Source of the DNA: JAVBQL01 sp031549085
Lineage (GTDB): Bacteria; Spirochaetota; GWE2-31-10; MWDO01
Assembly (NCBI GenBank): GCA_031549085.1
Contig: JAVBQL010000007.1
Location: 148,369-212,368, forward strand
DNA: 64,000 nucleotides
Reading direction: 5' to 3'
Part shown: piece by piece, positions 52,021-60,423 of the stretch
Layout of the letters: each line of letters opens with the position of its first letter
How positions within the stretch are numbered: the stretch's first letter is position 1
Notes under the pieces: model-generated
Databases searched by the model: none
The model's input: the letters and a program-made list of their open reading frames with translations, nothing else
What the model was told of the DNA's origin: nothing
Made by a program: the position numbers and the translations under genes

Positions 52021-53199
52021 CTAAAAATCTACATCTACTCCATAGTAGATAGCGTGAAGTAGTTTTTCCATCTCTGCTATTGTTATTTTTCTTGGATTAG
52101 AGCCTGTACAAGCATCTTCTATAGCCAATTTTGATATCGTAGAAATTTTTTCTTTAAACTCAGACTCTTTGATACCAAACTCTTTTAGAGTTTTTGGAAT
52201 CTCAAGCTCCAAATTGTAGGCATTAATTTTATCAATTAATTGTTTAGTTAACTCTGCATTAGTATGTCCTGTTAATCCAACATGTCTTGCAATCTCTGCA
52301 TATCTTATTTCAGCATCTCTCTGATTAAACTTTATTACATATGGAAGATACATTGCATTTGCACATCCATGAGGGATATGCCCACCAGAAAAAGCAGCAC
52401 CAGTTTTGTGTGCCATTGAGTGAACAATTCCTAAAAGTGCATTTGTAAATGCCATTCCTGCCAAACATTGTGCATAGTGCATCTGCTCTCTTGCATTTTT
52501 ATCCTCTTTTTTATAGGAAGGTATTAAGTAATCAAATACCATCTGAATTGCTTTTAAAGCCAATGGGTCAGTAAAAGGGGAGTTAGCAGTTGATACATAT
52601 GCCTCAATAGCATGAGTTAATGCGTCCATGCCAGTATGTGCTACCAAAGTTTTTGGCATGGTTTCTGCTATCTCTGGAGCCAATATTGCAATATCAGGTG
52701 TGATATTATAGTCTGCCAAAGGGTATTTTACACCGCTAGAATAGTCAGTTATAACTGAAAAGGCAGTAACCTCTGTTGCAGTTCCTGAAGTTGAAGGTAT
52801 TGCAACAAATCTCGCTTTTTGACGAAGTTCTGGAAAACTGAATGGTGTTATCAACTGCTCAAATGTTGTTTCAGGATACTCATAAAATGTCCACATAGCC
52901 TTAGCGGCATCAATAGGAGAGCCTCCTCCAATTGAAACTATCCAGTCAGGATTAAAAGCGCGCATAGCTTCAGCACCTTTCATCACAGTTTCAACAGAAG
53001 GATCAGGTTCTACATTTTCAAAAATCTTTGTTTCCATGCCAGCTTTTTTTAGATACAAATCAACTTTGTCTAAAAAGCCGAAGCGCTTCATCGAGCCCCC
53101 ACCCACAACTATGAATGCTTTTTTGCCCTTTAATGTTTGCAAAACCTCTAATGAGCCTTTTCCATAGTATAGATCTCTTGGGATTGTAAATCTTCTCAT
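52021..53199 (-). CDS. Iron-containing alcohol dehydrogenase
   Basis: 392 residues, family III alcohol dehydrogenase. The NAD-binding motif is IVSIGGGSPIDAAKAMW. Metal ligands come from DALTHAIEAY and GIVHSMAHKTGAAFSGGHIPHGCANA, with the conserved Asp/His residues visible. These enzymes reduce aldehydes to alcohols or oxidise alcohols with NAD(P); the physiological substrate, perhaps ethanol, butanol or 1,3-propanediol, is not evident. It is monocistronic by context. Confidence 0.94.
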   Translation of the reverse strand: MRRFTIPRDLYYGKGSLEVLQTLKGKKAFIVVGGGSMKRFGFLDKVDLYLKKAGMETKIFENVEPDPSVETVMKGAEAMRAFNPDWIVSIGGGSPIDAAKAMWTFYEYPETTFEQLITPFSFPELRQKARFVAIPSTSGTATEVTAFSVITDYSSGVKYPLADYNITPDIAILAPEIAETMPKTLVAHTGMDALTHAIEAYVSTANSPFTDPLALKAIQMVFDYLIPSYKKEDKNAREQMHYAQCLAGMAFTNALLGIVHSMAHKTGAAFSGGHIPHGCANAMYLPYVIKFNQRDAEIRYAEIARHVGLTGHTNAELTKQLIDKINAYNLELEIPKTLKEFGIKESEFKEKISTISKLAIEDACTGSNPRKITIAEMEKLLHAIYYGVDVDF

Positions 53200-53322
53200 T
53201 TTTTAATCCTTTAATTAAATTTGTCTATTATAAACTTTTTATAGTTTAATAATAGATACCATAGTTATACATTTAGATTATTATTCTGTCAAACCGAAAA
53301 AATGTAGTCTTGAATTCTCTTA

Positions 53323-53378
53323 ACTTAGATATAAGTTTTTTGTATTTTTTATTTTGATAAAAAACAGTTATAAATTAG
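53323..53378. repeat. Possible vestige of the long-hairpin part (copy F)
   Basis: ATAAGTTTTTTGTAT and, after about 15 bases, TAAAAAACAGTTAT are partly complementary and resemble the AAAGTTTTTTGT...ACAAAAAAC centre of copies A and B. The G-rich palindrome is missing. It lies in the gap upstream of a membrane-protein gene. AT-rich chance similarity is a real alternative. Confidence 0.3.
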
Positions 53379-53459
53379 GTTGATTTTTTTTATTTTAATT
53401 AGTAAAAAGATCTTAGGCATTAATGATTTGATCAAATTTAATAATTTAGTAGGTGCTAT

Positions 53460-54389
53460 ATGGATAATAATTTGAAGAGTTACACGTTTTTTGAATTGTT
53501 TAGAGATTCTCACTCTCTCTTATTTAAAAATATAGGACACACTATAAGATTAATGCTTATTATTTTCCTCTCTTTTTTTGTTTATGCTATAGTTTTATCA
53601 CTGCTATTTGCAGCTCTCTTTCCAGTACAGGACTCTTTAGATTTTTTTAAGGATCAAAGCAATTTGCAAAATCCTTATGCAATACTTCAATTTTTTTCTA
53701 GTTATGGCAGTTCAATTATCATATTTTTTGCTGTTTTTTTTATAGCATCTCTTGTTATATCTATATTTAACAATTTTCTTTCTATTATTATAATGAATGA
53801 TATTTTTATATCATACTATAATAATTCAAATTGGACTTTTTTCTCATCTATTAAAAAAAATATAAAATATCTATTTAAGTTTATAGGACTCTCTATTGTC
53901 TACTCCGTTTTTATTTTTGGAATCTATATAGTAATGGCTCTATTTAATCTTTTTAAAACAGACTCTTTTCTATTTTTTTTGGTCAGTGTTGTTTTTGCTT
54001 TTTGTACATACTTTGTCCTTATACTTTTCTATTTGTCTTCCATATCTATACAAAGTGAAGGGACAGGGGTTTTTCAATCTATAACTAGATCTATTGAGCT
54101 TATTAAATACTCCTTTTTTAGAGTGATGGCATACTCTTTTCTCTTCTTTTCATTTTTCACTTTTTTTATATTTATGGCTCTTCTTATAATGGTTGCTCTG
54201 TCTACTTTTGTTTCAAACTTTTTTCTTTTCCCTCTCTTTATTCTGTTTTTAATTATCTTTTTTTACCTATATCCAATTATCGCATCATTTTTTGTTACAA
54301 TATTTTTTAAACAAAAGAGTATGTTTGAAGATAACAATAGATCAGAAGGGGAAAATATACAAACATTTGATGATATTACTCATAGTTAA
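53460..54389 (+). CDS. Hypothetical polytopic membrane protein
   Basis: 309 residues with about six membrane helices, first near residues 29-52 and last near 250-280, and polar ends. The layout resembles bacterial DUF975 or glycerophosphodiesterase-linked membrane domains, but I cannot assign it. Very rich in Phe and Ile. Its gene follows a 260-bp gap holding a possible palindrome vestige. The function is unknown. Confidence 0.8.
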   Translation: MDNNLKSYTFFELFRDSHSLLFKNIGHTIRLMLIIFLSFFVYAIVLSLLFAALFPVQDSLDFFKDQSNLQNPYAILQFFSSYGSSIIIFFAVFFIASLVISIFNNFLSIIIMNDIFISYYNNSNWTFFSSIKKNIKYLFKFIGLSIVYSVFIFGIYIVMALFNLFKTDSFLFFLVSVVFAFCTYFVLILFYLSSISIQSEGTGVFQSITRSIELIKYSFFRVMAYSFLFFSFFTFFIFMALLIMVALSTFVSNFFLFPLFILFLIIFFYLYPIIASFFVTIFFKQKSMFEDNNRSEGENIQTFDDITHS

Positions 54390-54591
54390 ATTTAGAAAAT
54401 AGGCAATTTTTACTCTATTTTATATATATTGTGTCGATTTCTACTAAATATAGAGCTTTAGAACGTTTGATTTTATACAACTAATTATGTTAGAAAGTAA
54501 TATTAAAATAAAAATCGATTTTTTATCTTTTAAAATTTGACTAATTTAATTGTTATTGGTATAATATGATGGTAGATAGGCATATTTTGTT

Positions 54592-55959
54592 ATGAGAAAA
54601 AGTAAATTACATTTACACACATTATTAATTTTAATCCTCACCTTTCTAATTGCATGTTCATCTGTTGCTGATGATAACTCTCCTATAGTAATAAAAGATA
54701 TAAATGTTTCTGAAGTATCAAGTTCAATAGCACCAAAAGATGCACCAACTCAAACCAATATTGAACTTAAAGCTGTTATGGATAATCTCTCTTCAAAACA
54801 AGATTTAAGATATGAGTGGCGTGTTGAGTATCTTGATTTAGACCTTGATTTTAACGCAAAATATTTGAATGATACACAAGAGGATGCCACATCGGATTCA
54901 GAATATAATACTAACTCTTCATATTTTTTTGTGAATACTAATGAGGCTGATCAGACCTCTCTTATTATTTTTGTATACAAAGATGGCTATTATAAGGTTA
55001 CTCTTGATGTTACAAACCTAGTAGAGAAAAAGACAAAAACAGCAATAATAAAGGTGGGAGAGCCAGAGCTTCCAAAACTTAATTTGAGTTTTAATATTCC
55101 ATATTCAAAGAAAATAGATAAAAGCGATTTTGTTGGTCGTTTTATCCTCTCTTATGTTGAAAAATCCAAAAAAGAGGTAGTAGATCTAAAAGTTAATGCT
55201 TCTGATCTAAATAATAGATGGTTTCCAACAGATGTAGTAGTAGATCCTTTTAAATCATTTGAGTTATCAATAGGCTCTTTTATTGTTAGAGATGAGACAA
55301 ATCCTTTAAAACCAACAACAAGTATAGAGTCAAAAGATATAAATAATGTATACTATTCCATTAGTTCTAGTCCTAATGACATAAAAAAGGATAAACTTCT
55401 CTCAAGAGAGATTACATTTGACTTGGATTCAAAAAAAAGCTCTCTTTTCCAGATTTTTAAAGATGAAAACTATGTTTGGGAAGATGGAGAGCTCTTTTTC
55501 AGCATTCTTACATGGGGATATGATAAGGAGGGGAGAGATCTCTTTGAAGTTTTTAATGGTTCAATTACAGAAAAATCTCCGCTGTACAAGGTTAATTTAT
55601 CAAATAAATATTTCGTTAAAGTATTTTTCGGAAGTTTTGGTCATAAATCTACCACAAGTGACTACTATGTCTATTTTGGTCCTGATGGTTTAAAAACTGA
55701 TGAATTTGATCCTAGCAGACAGAGAAGCTTAATAGGTGTACCATATGGCTATATCCTTGGTAAACTAGGTGATAATGGTAAGGTTTTCCCTATTGGCTAT
55801 AATTATAGTTATCTATATTTGGAGTCAATACCAGTTCATTATGTAAAACGTGAGCATGTTGTTGATAGTAATGAAAGTAAAAATAGTGATAATAGTATAG
55901 ATAATGATAATAGTATAGATGTTGAAAAAGAGAGCGATTCAACAGGTGACATATCATAA
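54592..55959 (+). CDS. Predicted lipoprotein with acidic Asn/Asp-rich tail
   Basis: 455 residues with a signal peptide ending TFLIACSS (lipobox Cys about residue 22). The mature part is beta-rich with no recognised domain; stretches such as YKVTLDVTNLVEKKTKTAII suggest immunoglobulin-like (PKD or Big-type) units. The tail contains a short repeat, NSDNSIDNDNSIDVEKES, encoded by near-repeats of GATAATAGTATA in the DNA (about 55890-55920). This may vary in length between strains. The function is unknown. Confidence 0.8.
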   Translation: MRKSKLHLHTLLILILTFLIACSSVADDNSPIVIKDINVSEVSSSIAPKDAPTQTNIELKAVMDNLSSKQDLRYEWRVEYLDLDLDFNAKYLNDTQEDATSDSEYNTNSSYFFVNTNEADQTSLIIFVYKDGYYKVTLDVTNLVEKKTKTAIIKVGEPELPKLNLSFNIPYSKKIDKSDFVGRFILSYVEKSKKEVVDLKVNASDLNNRWFPTDVVVDPFKSFELSIGSFIVRDETNPLKPTTSIESKDINNVYYSISSSPNDIKKDKLLSREITFDLDSKKSSLFQIFKDENYVWEDGELFFSILTWGYDKEGRDLFEVFNGSITEKSPLYKVNLSNKYFVKVFFGSFGHKSTTSDYYVYFGPDGLKTDEFDPSRQRSLIGVPYGYILGKLGDNGKVFPIGYNYSYLYLESIPVHYVKREHVVDSNESKNSDNSIDNDNSIDVEKESDSTGDIS

Positions 55960-56062
55960 TAGAGCCTCTTTTTTAAAAGCCCTTAATTAATCCAACTGAG
56001 ATTTTAATATTATTTTTTATGTAGAGTTTTTTTAGCTTATCACTTTTATAGTTAAAATACTT

Positions 56063-57208
56063 TTAGTTTTTATTTCTTCTATTTTTACTTCCACCAAATT
56101 TGTTTAAAATAGTTGAGTCAAAACTTTCTATCTGGCTCTTTTTATCTTCAGAACTTTTTATCGCCTCTTTTATTAACATATTAATAAGTTCACTGAATTT
56201 TATTCCACTATGTTCCCATAGATAGAAGCTTAATGAGCCGGGTATTGTATTTATTTCATTAACAAAAACCTCACTCTTTGAGTGATTAACAAGGTAATCA
56301 ATTCTTACAACACCCTTGCAATGCATAGTTTTATATATCTCTCTGCTATAATCCTCTATTTTCTTTGTCATTTCGGCTGGCAATTCTGCTGGTATCTTTC
56401 TTTGCATTCCAACCATTCCATTTTTTGAAGATATGTCGTTTATATATTTATCATCAAAACTTAAGAAGGTCTCCCATTTCAGTGGCTCTTCTAATAGAGA
56501 TACTAAAATTTCACCATTTTTTGATAGAGCTGATTCATTTATATCTATTGAATTTTCCAATCCTTTTTCAACAATAATTCTGTTATCATATCTAATTGCT
56601 ATCTCTATTGCTCTTATAAGTTCATCTTCATTTTTTGCTATTGATATTCCAATTGATGAGCCTAAGTTTGCAGGTTTTACAAATAGGGGATACTCAAGTG
56701 TCCATTTAACTTTTTTTATTATCTCTGACATATTGTTTTGCCACTCATATTTATAGAACCAAAGGTATGGCAATATTGGAAGTGAGAGTCCCTCAAATAT
56801 CTTTTTCATAACAATTTTGTCCATTCCAGCTGCAGAACCAACAACTCCACTGCTGGTATATGGAATATTTAAGAGCTCTAAAAACCCCTGCAGCTTTCCA
56901 TCTTCGCCATAATTTCCATGCATAGCCATAACTATGGCATCAACTCTATTTAATATGTTTTTTCTATCTTTTTTATCTAGGCTTGGAAAAAATTGTTTAA
57001 TTTTTTTCTTATTTTTTTCCCAGTTTTTAAAAACTGATATATCCTTCAATTTTTCTCCATAGTACCAATCACCATTTTTATCAACATATATTGCTATTAT
57101 CTCATAATTTGATTTATCAATATTTTCTATAACCTGTAGTCCTGTTATTATAGAGACCTCATGCTCAACTGTTTTACCACCAAATATAATACCAATGTTT
57201 TGTTTCAT
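56063..57208 (-). CDS. ddl: D-alanine--D-alanine ligase
   Basis: An ATP-grasp enzyme of 381 residues that makes the D-Ala-D-Ala unit of peptidoglycan. N-terminal motif NIGIIFGGKTVEHEVSIITG, then MHGNYGEDGKLQGFLELL, the ATP-grasp VKPANLGSSIGISIAKN, and the catalytic end VFVNEINTIPGSLSFYLWEH. Its presence supports a normal peptidoglycan with D-Ala-D-Ala. The tail after about residue 350 is a charged extension. It is monocistronic. Confidence 0.96.
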   Translation of the reverse strand: MKQNIGIIFGGKTVEHEVSIITGLQVIENIDKSNYEIIAIYVDKNGDWYYGEKLKDISVFKNWEKNKKKIKQFFPSLDKKDRKNILNRVDAIVMAMHGNYGEDGKLQGFLELLNIPYTSSGVVGSAAGMDKIVMKKIFEGLSLPILPYLWFYKYEWQNNMSEIIKKVKWTLEYPLFVKPANLGSSIGISIAKNEDELIRAIEIAIRYDNRIIVEKGLENSIDINESALSKNGEILVSLLEEPLKWETFLSFDDKYINDISSKNGMVGMQRKIPAELPAEMTKKIEDYSREIYKTMHCKGVVRIDYLVNHSKSEVFVNEINTIPGSLSFYLWEHSGIKFSELINMLIKEAIKSSEDKKSQIESFDSTILNKFGGSKNRRNKN

Positions 57209-57402
57209 ATCTACCTCAAGATTTTAAACTTTTTAGCAATTTAGTTATCTTATTTTTTAATAAAAAAATCAATATTTTTATTAGGGTTTGTTTATTTAAT
57301 AATTTTTATTTAAAGCTTAATGAATGATCCTATGTTACAAATAGAGTAGTTTTCTTAGTATACAAATAGATTAAAATATTATGCTCTATTTTAATTAAAA
57401 TC

Positions 57403-57729
57403 CTATTTTTTTTTGTTGTTATATCCATCACCAGCTATAACAAGTTTCTTGCCATCTGAAGATAGAGAGTGTGACTATATTTATTTTACAGAATCAGAAT
57501 CACCAGCATATATAATTTCAACTGCTATATTTTTTACAAAAGAGTTTGCGGCTACTATTTTTACAGAGTAGTTATTAACATTATGAACAACTTTTCTAAT
57601 TGAGTCATCATTCTCAATTATGATAGTATCATCTAATCTAACAATATAGCTAGCTAACTAGCATTTATATCTTCCCAATATGCAAACAAGGCCAAGTTCT
57701 GCCCCAGCTGTTATATAGTTTACTATCAT
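57403..57729 (-). pseudogene. Decayed copy of the tandem small-lipoprotein family
   Basis: Read on minus, ATG 57729 is followed by TAGAELGLV, the same block found at residue 24 onward of the intact copies. The signal peptide and lipobox are missing, so the 5' part has been deleted. In-frame stops interrupt it (for example after GRYKC, and TAG at 57475-57477). The remaining sequence still matches the family: IENDDSIRKVV and, at the end, SLSSDGKKLVIAGDGYN followed by NKKK and a TAG at 57403-57405. The protein is not made in recognisable form. Confidence 0.85.
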
Positions 57730-57735
57730 AATGGT

Positions 57736-57769
57736 AAATATTATTAGACAAATTTGTCTAATAATATTT
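57736..57769. repeat. 34-bp perfect palindrome upstream of the decayed lipoprotein copy
   Basis: Two exact 17-base arms, AAATATTATTAGACAAA and its complement, without a spacer. It lies 7 bases outside the ATG of the decayed copy, where the signal-peptide part should be. It may be linked to the deletion that removed that part, or be a terminator. Confidence 0.8.
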
Positions 57770-57884
57770 TTTTCATCTTTAACATCTAAATGAACAATGT
57801 TTAATTTGTTATATTATAATACAATTTTTTATTAAAATATATTTATTAAAAAAGATGTTTAAATATTTTTTTTTATAAAAATAA

Positions 57885-57924
57885 AAAAGGTATGAAAGTT
57901 ATTGGAAAAACTCTCATACCTTTT
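57885..57924 (-). terminator. Terminator of the tandem lipoprotein genes
   Basis: AAAAGGTATGA-AAG and CTC-TCATACCTTTT form a stem with one mismatch and a 12-base loop (57899-57910). On minus it lies 30 bases after the stop of the 57955 gene and is followed by a T-rich tract. Confidence 0.7.
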
Positions 57925-57954
57925 AAAAGTTATTAAGATAAACCTTAAAAAAAA

Positions 57955-58299
57955 TTATTTCTTAGAGTATTCTCCATCAAACAAGAGGCTATCAGAAATG
58001 ATTAATGTTTTTCCATCTGTAGATAGATAATATGTACTAATAATTTGATTATTCATGTTATCCATTTTGACAGTTATTGTTTTTGCAGCAGAGTCTGCAA
58101 TAGTTACTTTACCTGAATAGGATGTAGGTCCAACTTCAACACTCACAGAATCATCGTTTTTAAGCTCTAGAGTTGTTGTTAATAGTGAATTATTTCTTTC
58201 CCACTTACCAACCAAACCAATCTCTGCTCCAGCTGGTGTACAGCTTGCCAATATAGCAAGAAGAGCAATTAAACCTAATAAAAAAGATATTTTTTTCAT
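57955..58299 (-). CDS. Tandem small lipoprotein 1
   Basis: 114 residues. The signal peptide MKKISFLLGLIALLAILASC ends in a lipobox, followed by TPAGAEIGLVGKWER. The mature domain is a small beta-rich fold of the lipocalin-like or DUF-type GEWE family (LELKNDDSVSVEVG, then YLSTDGKTLIISDSL). It is one of three intact tandem copies; the signal peptide is identical to copy 2. The function is unknown, perhaps ligand binding in the periplasm. It is the last gene before a terminator. Confidence 0.85.
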   Translation of the reverse strand: MKKISFLLGLIALLAILASCTPAGAEIGLVGKWERNNSLLTTTLELKNDDSVSVEVGPTSYSGKVTIADSAAKTITVKMDNMNNQIISTYYLSTDGKTLIISDSLLFDGEYSKK

Positions 58300-58368
58300 A
58301 AATTAACTCCTTTAAATAAAACGTACTTAAGTTAAAAGTACAATTAAGTTAAAAATAGCTATTAATAA
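58300..58368. repeat. Spacer repeat 1 between tandem lipoprotein genes
   Basis: 69 bases nearly identical to 58693-58761, including CGTACTTAAGTTAAAAGTAC (a small inverted repeat), then AATTAAGTTAAAAATAGCTAT. It carries the ribosome site and a short AAAAATAG...CTATTTTT hairpin around the upstream stop. The similarity shows a recent tandem duplication. Confidence 0.85.
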
Positions 58369-58692
58369 CTATTTTTTATCATAGGTTACACCACCAAATG
58401 TCAACACCTTTCCATCAAGAGATAGAGAGTATTTTGTTATTGACTTATTCTTGAGGTTATCCCATTCAATAGTAAGGGTATTTGCTGTTGCATCTCCAGC
58501 TGTTATTTTGCCAGAAGTAGTAACTCCCGCAACAGTTTCGCTAATTGAATCATCATTTCCAATCTTTAATGTTGTTGCTCCACTCTTACTTTCCCACTCA
58601 CCAACTAAACCAATCTCTGCTCCAGCTGGCGTACAGCTTGCCAATATAGCAAGAAGGGCAATTAGACCTAATAAAAAAGATATTTTTTTCAT
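58369..58692 (-). CDS. Tandem small lipoprotein 2
   Basis: 107 residues with the same signal peptide and lipobox as copy 1 and the block TPAGAEIGLVGEWESKSG. The body diverges more: TTLKIGNDDSISETVAGVTT, and the end LSLDGKVLTFGGVTYDKK. The conserved ends and variable middle point to duplication followed by divergence. The function is unknown. Confidence 0.85.
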   Translation of the reverse strand: MKKISFLLGLIALLAILASCTPAGAEIGLVGEWESKSGATTLKIGNDDSISETVAGVTTSGKITAGDATANTLTIEWDNLKNKSITKYSLSLDGKVLTFGGVTYDKK

Positions 58693-58761
58693 AAATTTTC
58701 TCCTTTAAATAAAACGTACTTAAGTTAAAAGTACAATTAAGTTAAAAATAGCTATCAATAA
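58693..58761. repeat. Spacer repeat 2 between tandem lipoprotein genes
   Basis: Near-identical to 58300-58368; differences are few, such as CTATCAATAA here and CTATTAATAAC there. The duplicated unit therefore covers a gene plus its leader. Confidence 0.85.
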
Positions 58762-59073
58762 CTATTTTTTATTATAAGTAGTACCGCCAAATGCAAGTTC
58801 CTTTCCATCAAGAGATAGAGAATAAACTACTATATCTTGATCATCAATTCCATCCCATTTAACAACAACATATTTTGCCCCAGTATTTGCAGCTTTTATC
58901 TTTCCTTCAGTAGTTCCACGTTTTATAGTGTCATCATTTTTGATCTCCAGTGTTATTAAGCCACTTCTGCTTTCCCACTCACCAACTATACCAAGTTCTG
59001 CACCCGCTGGTGTACAGCCAACTGCTATTGCAAGAAGAGCAATTAGACCTAATAAAAAAGACATTTTTCTCAT
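58762..59073 (-). CDS. Tandem small lipoprotein 3
   Basis: 103 residues. The signal peptide MRKMSFLLGLIALLAIAVGC is slightly different from copies 1 and 2, then TPAGAELGIVGEWESRSG. The end VYSLSLDGKELAFGGTTYNKK is most like the decayed copy and copy 2. Its leader (CACTCCTAAAT on plus) differs from the spacer repeats, so this is probably the first copy of the array. A remnant similar to the spacer (AGTTAAAAATAG) lies upstream at about 59268. The function is unknown. Confidence 0.85.
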   Translation of the reverse strand: MRKMSFLLGLIALLAIAVGCTPAGAELGIVGEWESRSGLITLEIKNDDTIKRGTTEGKIKAANTGAKYVVVKWDGIDDQDIVVYSLSLDGKELAFGGTTYNKK

Positions 59074-59353
59074 TTTTCACTCCTAAATATAAAAAAAATG
59101 GTTAATCTGTTATTATATAGTAATAATAAGATTTTGTTGTCAAGGTTTATTTTGATAAATTCTAAAAAGGTACAAAAAAGAGCTATATTTAGATTTATAT
59201 AGAATATTTTAGCTAAAAACATATTTTTACACATTTTTTCAATAAAATATTACTTTAGTTGATTGTTAAGTTAAAAATAGTTATCTAAAAAATTTGATTT
59301 TTTTTGAAATTACATTTATAATTTCTAACATAAATAGTAGGATTAAAATATAG

Positions 59354-59524
59354 ATGGACTCTGAATTTATTAGATTAGAACTTTTTCCTCCTCTGAAGTC
59401 AGATGTAGATAGTGGTGAGTGTAATGAGAGCAGCAGTAACCTTGTTCCAAAGATTCCAGACTCTTTTTTTAATGAGCCTATTGTTGATAATGATTTGACA
59501 AAAAAATTAAAAAATATAATGTAA
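59354..59524 (+). CDS. Small hypothetical protein upstream of nadK
   Basis: 56 residues, start ATG 59354, stop TAA 59522-59524. It is acidic and Pro/Ser-containing with no motif I know (for example LELFPPLKSDVDSGEC). AGGA lies about 13 bases upstream, a loose ribosome site. It ends 37 bases before the NAD kinase gene on the same strand, so it may be cotranscribed. Codon use looks natural for this genome. A chance ORF remains possible. Confidence 0.5.
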   Translation: MDSEFIRLELFPPLKSDVDSGECNESSSNLVPKIPDSFFNEPIVDNDLTKKLKNIM

Positions 59525-59561
59525 ATGTAGTAAAACTTTAAGTATAGACAAAGTAAAATAG

Positions 59562-60413
59562 ATGAAAAAAATAGCCTTAATTTGCCATAGAAAAAAATCT
59601 AAAATCCCTTTTTTTGAAAAACAGTTGAATGATCTTAAATTCTATGAGAAAAAATATTCGTTTGAACTAAAAGTCTTTATTTATGATGATGAAAACCCCT
59701 ATGATAGATTATCATCAAAGACAGAGACAATTTTTGATAATACTTTTATTGCTGCGATTTCTCTAGGTGGAGATGGAACTTTTCTATACACAGCTAGAAT
59801 TATGGCAGGGTTTGATATCCCAATATTTGGTATAAATATGGGAAAACTTGGTTTTAATACAACAATCGAAATGTTTGAGATTGGAAAGTATATAACTATG
59901 TTTTTTGAAGGAACTTTGGAGTTTGAGTATAAGACGCTTCTCTCTGTAGCAATAGATGGTGAAGAAGAAGAATTTTTGGCACTTAATGATGGGGTAATAT
60001 CCCATGCTGGTATTTCTAGAGTTATTAGAGTAAGTGTTGATATTGATGATATATCAATATGTGACTTTGTTGGAGATGGTTTGATAGTCTCTTCACCAAC
60101 AGGTTCAACAGCCTACAACTTGAGTGCTGGAGGGCCAATACTCCATCCAAAAGTAGAGGCTTTTGTTATCTCTCCCATATGTCCCCATACTTTAGCAATA
60201 CGTCCATTTTTAGTTCCTTTTAAAGAGGTAATAAAAATTACTGTGAAAGAGTCCAAGGTTAAGCCGCAGATTACCCTTGATGGGCAGAAGGCTATACTCT
60301 TGAATATTGGTCAAAAAATATTTTTTAGAAAATCTAGTAAAGAGATAAAAGTTGTAAAGAGTGGAAAGAGTTTTTCTGAAATTTTAAAAACGAAATTAAA
60401 CTGGACAATTTAA
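59562..60413 (+). CDS. nadK: NAD kinase
   Basis: 283 residues; phosphorylates NAD to NADP. The signature AISLGGDGTFLYTARI, then FGINMGKLGFNTT, ALNDGVISHAG and FVGDGLIVSSPTGSTAYNL are all intact. The C-terminal beta part (ITLDGQKAIL) is normal. recN starts 10 bases after its stop, a pairing seen in many bacteria, and the two are probably one transcript. Confidence 0.96.
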   Translation: MKKIALICHRKKSKIPFFEKQLNDLKFYEKKYSFELKVFIYDDENPYDRLSSKTETIFDNTFIAAISLGGDGTFLYTARIMAGFDIPIFGINMGKLGFNTTIEMFEIGKYITMFFEGTLEFEYKTLLSVAIDGEEEEFLALNDGVISHAGISRVIRVSVDIDDISICDFVGDGLIVSSPTGSTAYNLSAGGPILHPKVEAFVISPICPHTLAIRPFLVPFKEVIKITVKESKVKPQITLDGQKAILLNIGQKIFFRKSSKEIKVVKSGKSFSEILKTKLNWTI

Positions 60414-60423
60414 CGAGGTATTC

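Larger units (their letters stand above)
57209..57954. other. 746-bp region with a decayed lipoprotein gene and hairpins
   Basis: Between ddl and the first intact lipoprotein of the tandem family. 57209-57402 is AT-rich without a feature. 57403-57729 holds a decayed fourth copy of the lipoprotein family. A 34-bp perfect palindrome lies at 57736-57769, and a terminator for the minus-strand genes at 57885-57924. Confidence 0.7.
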
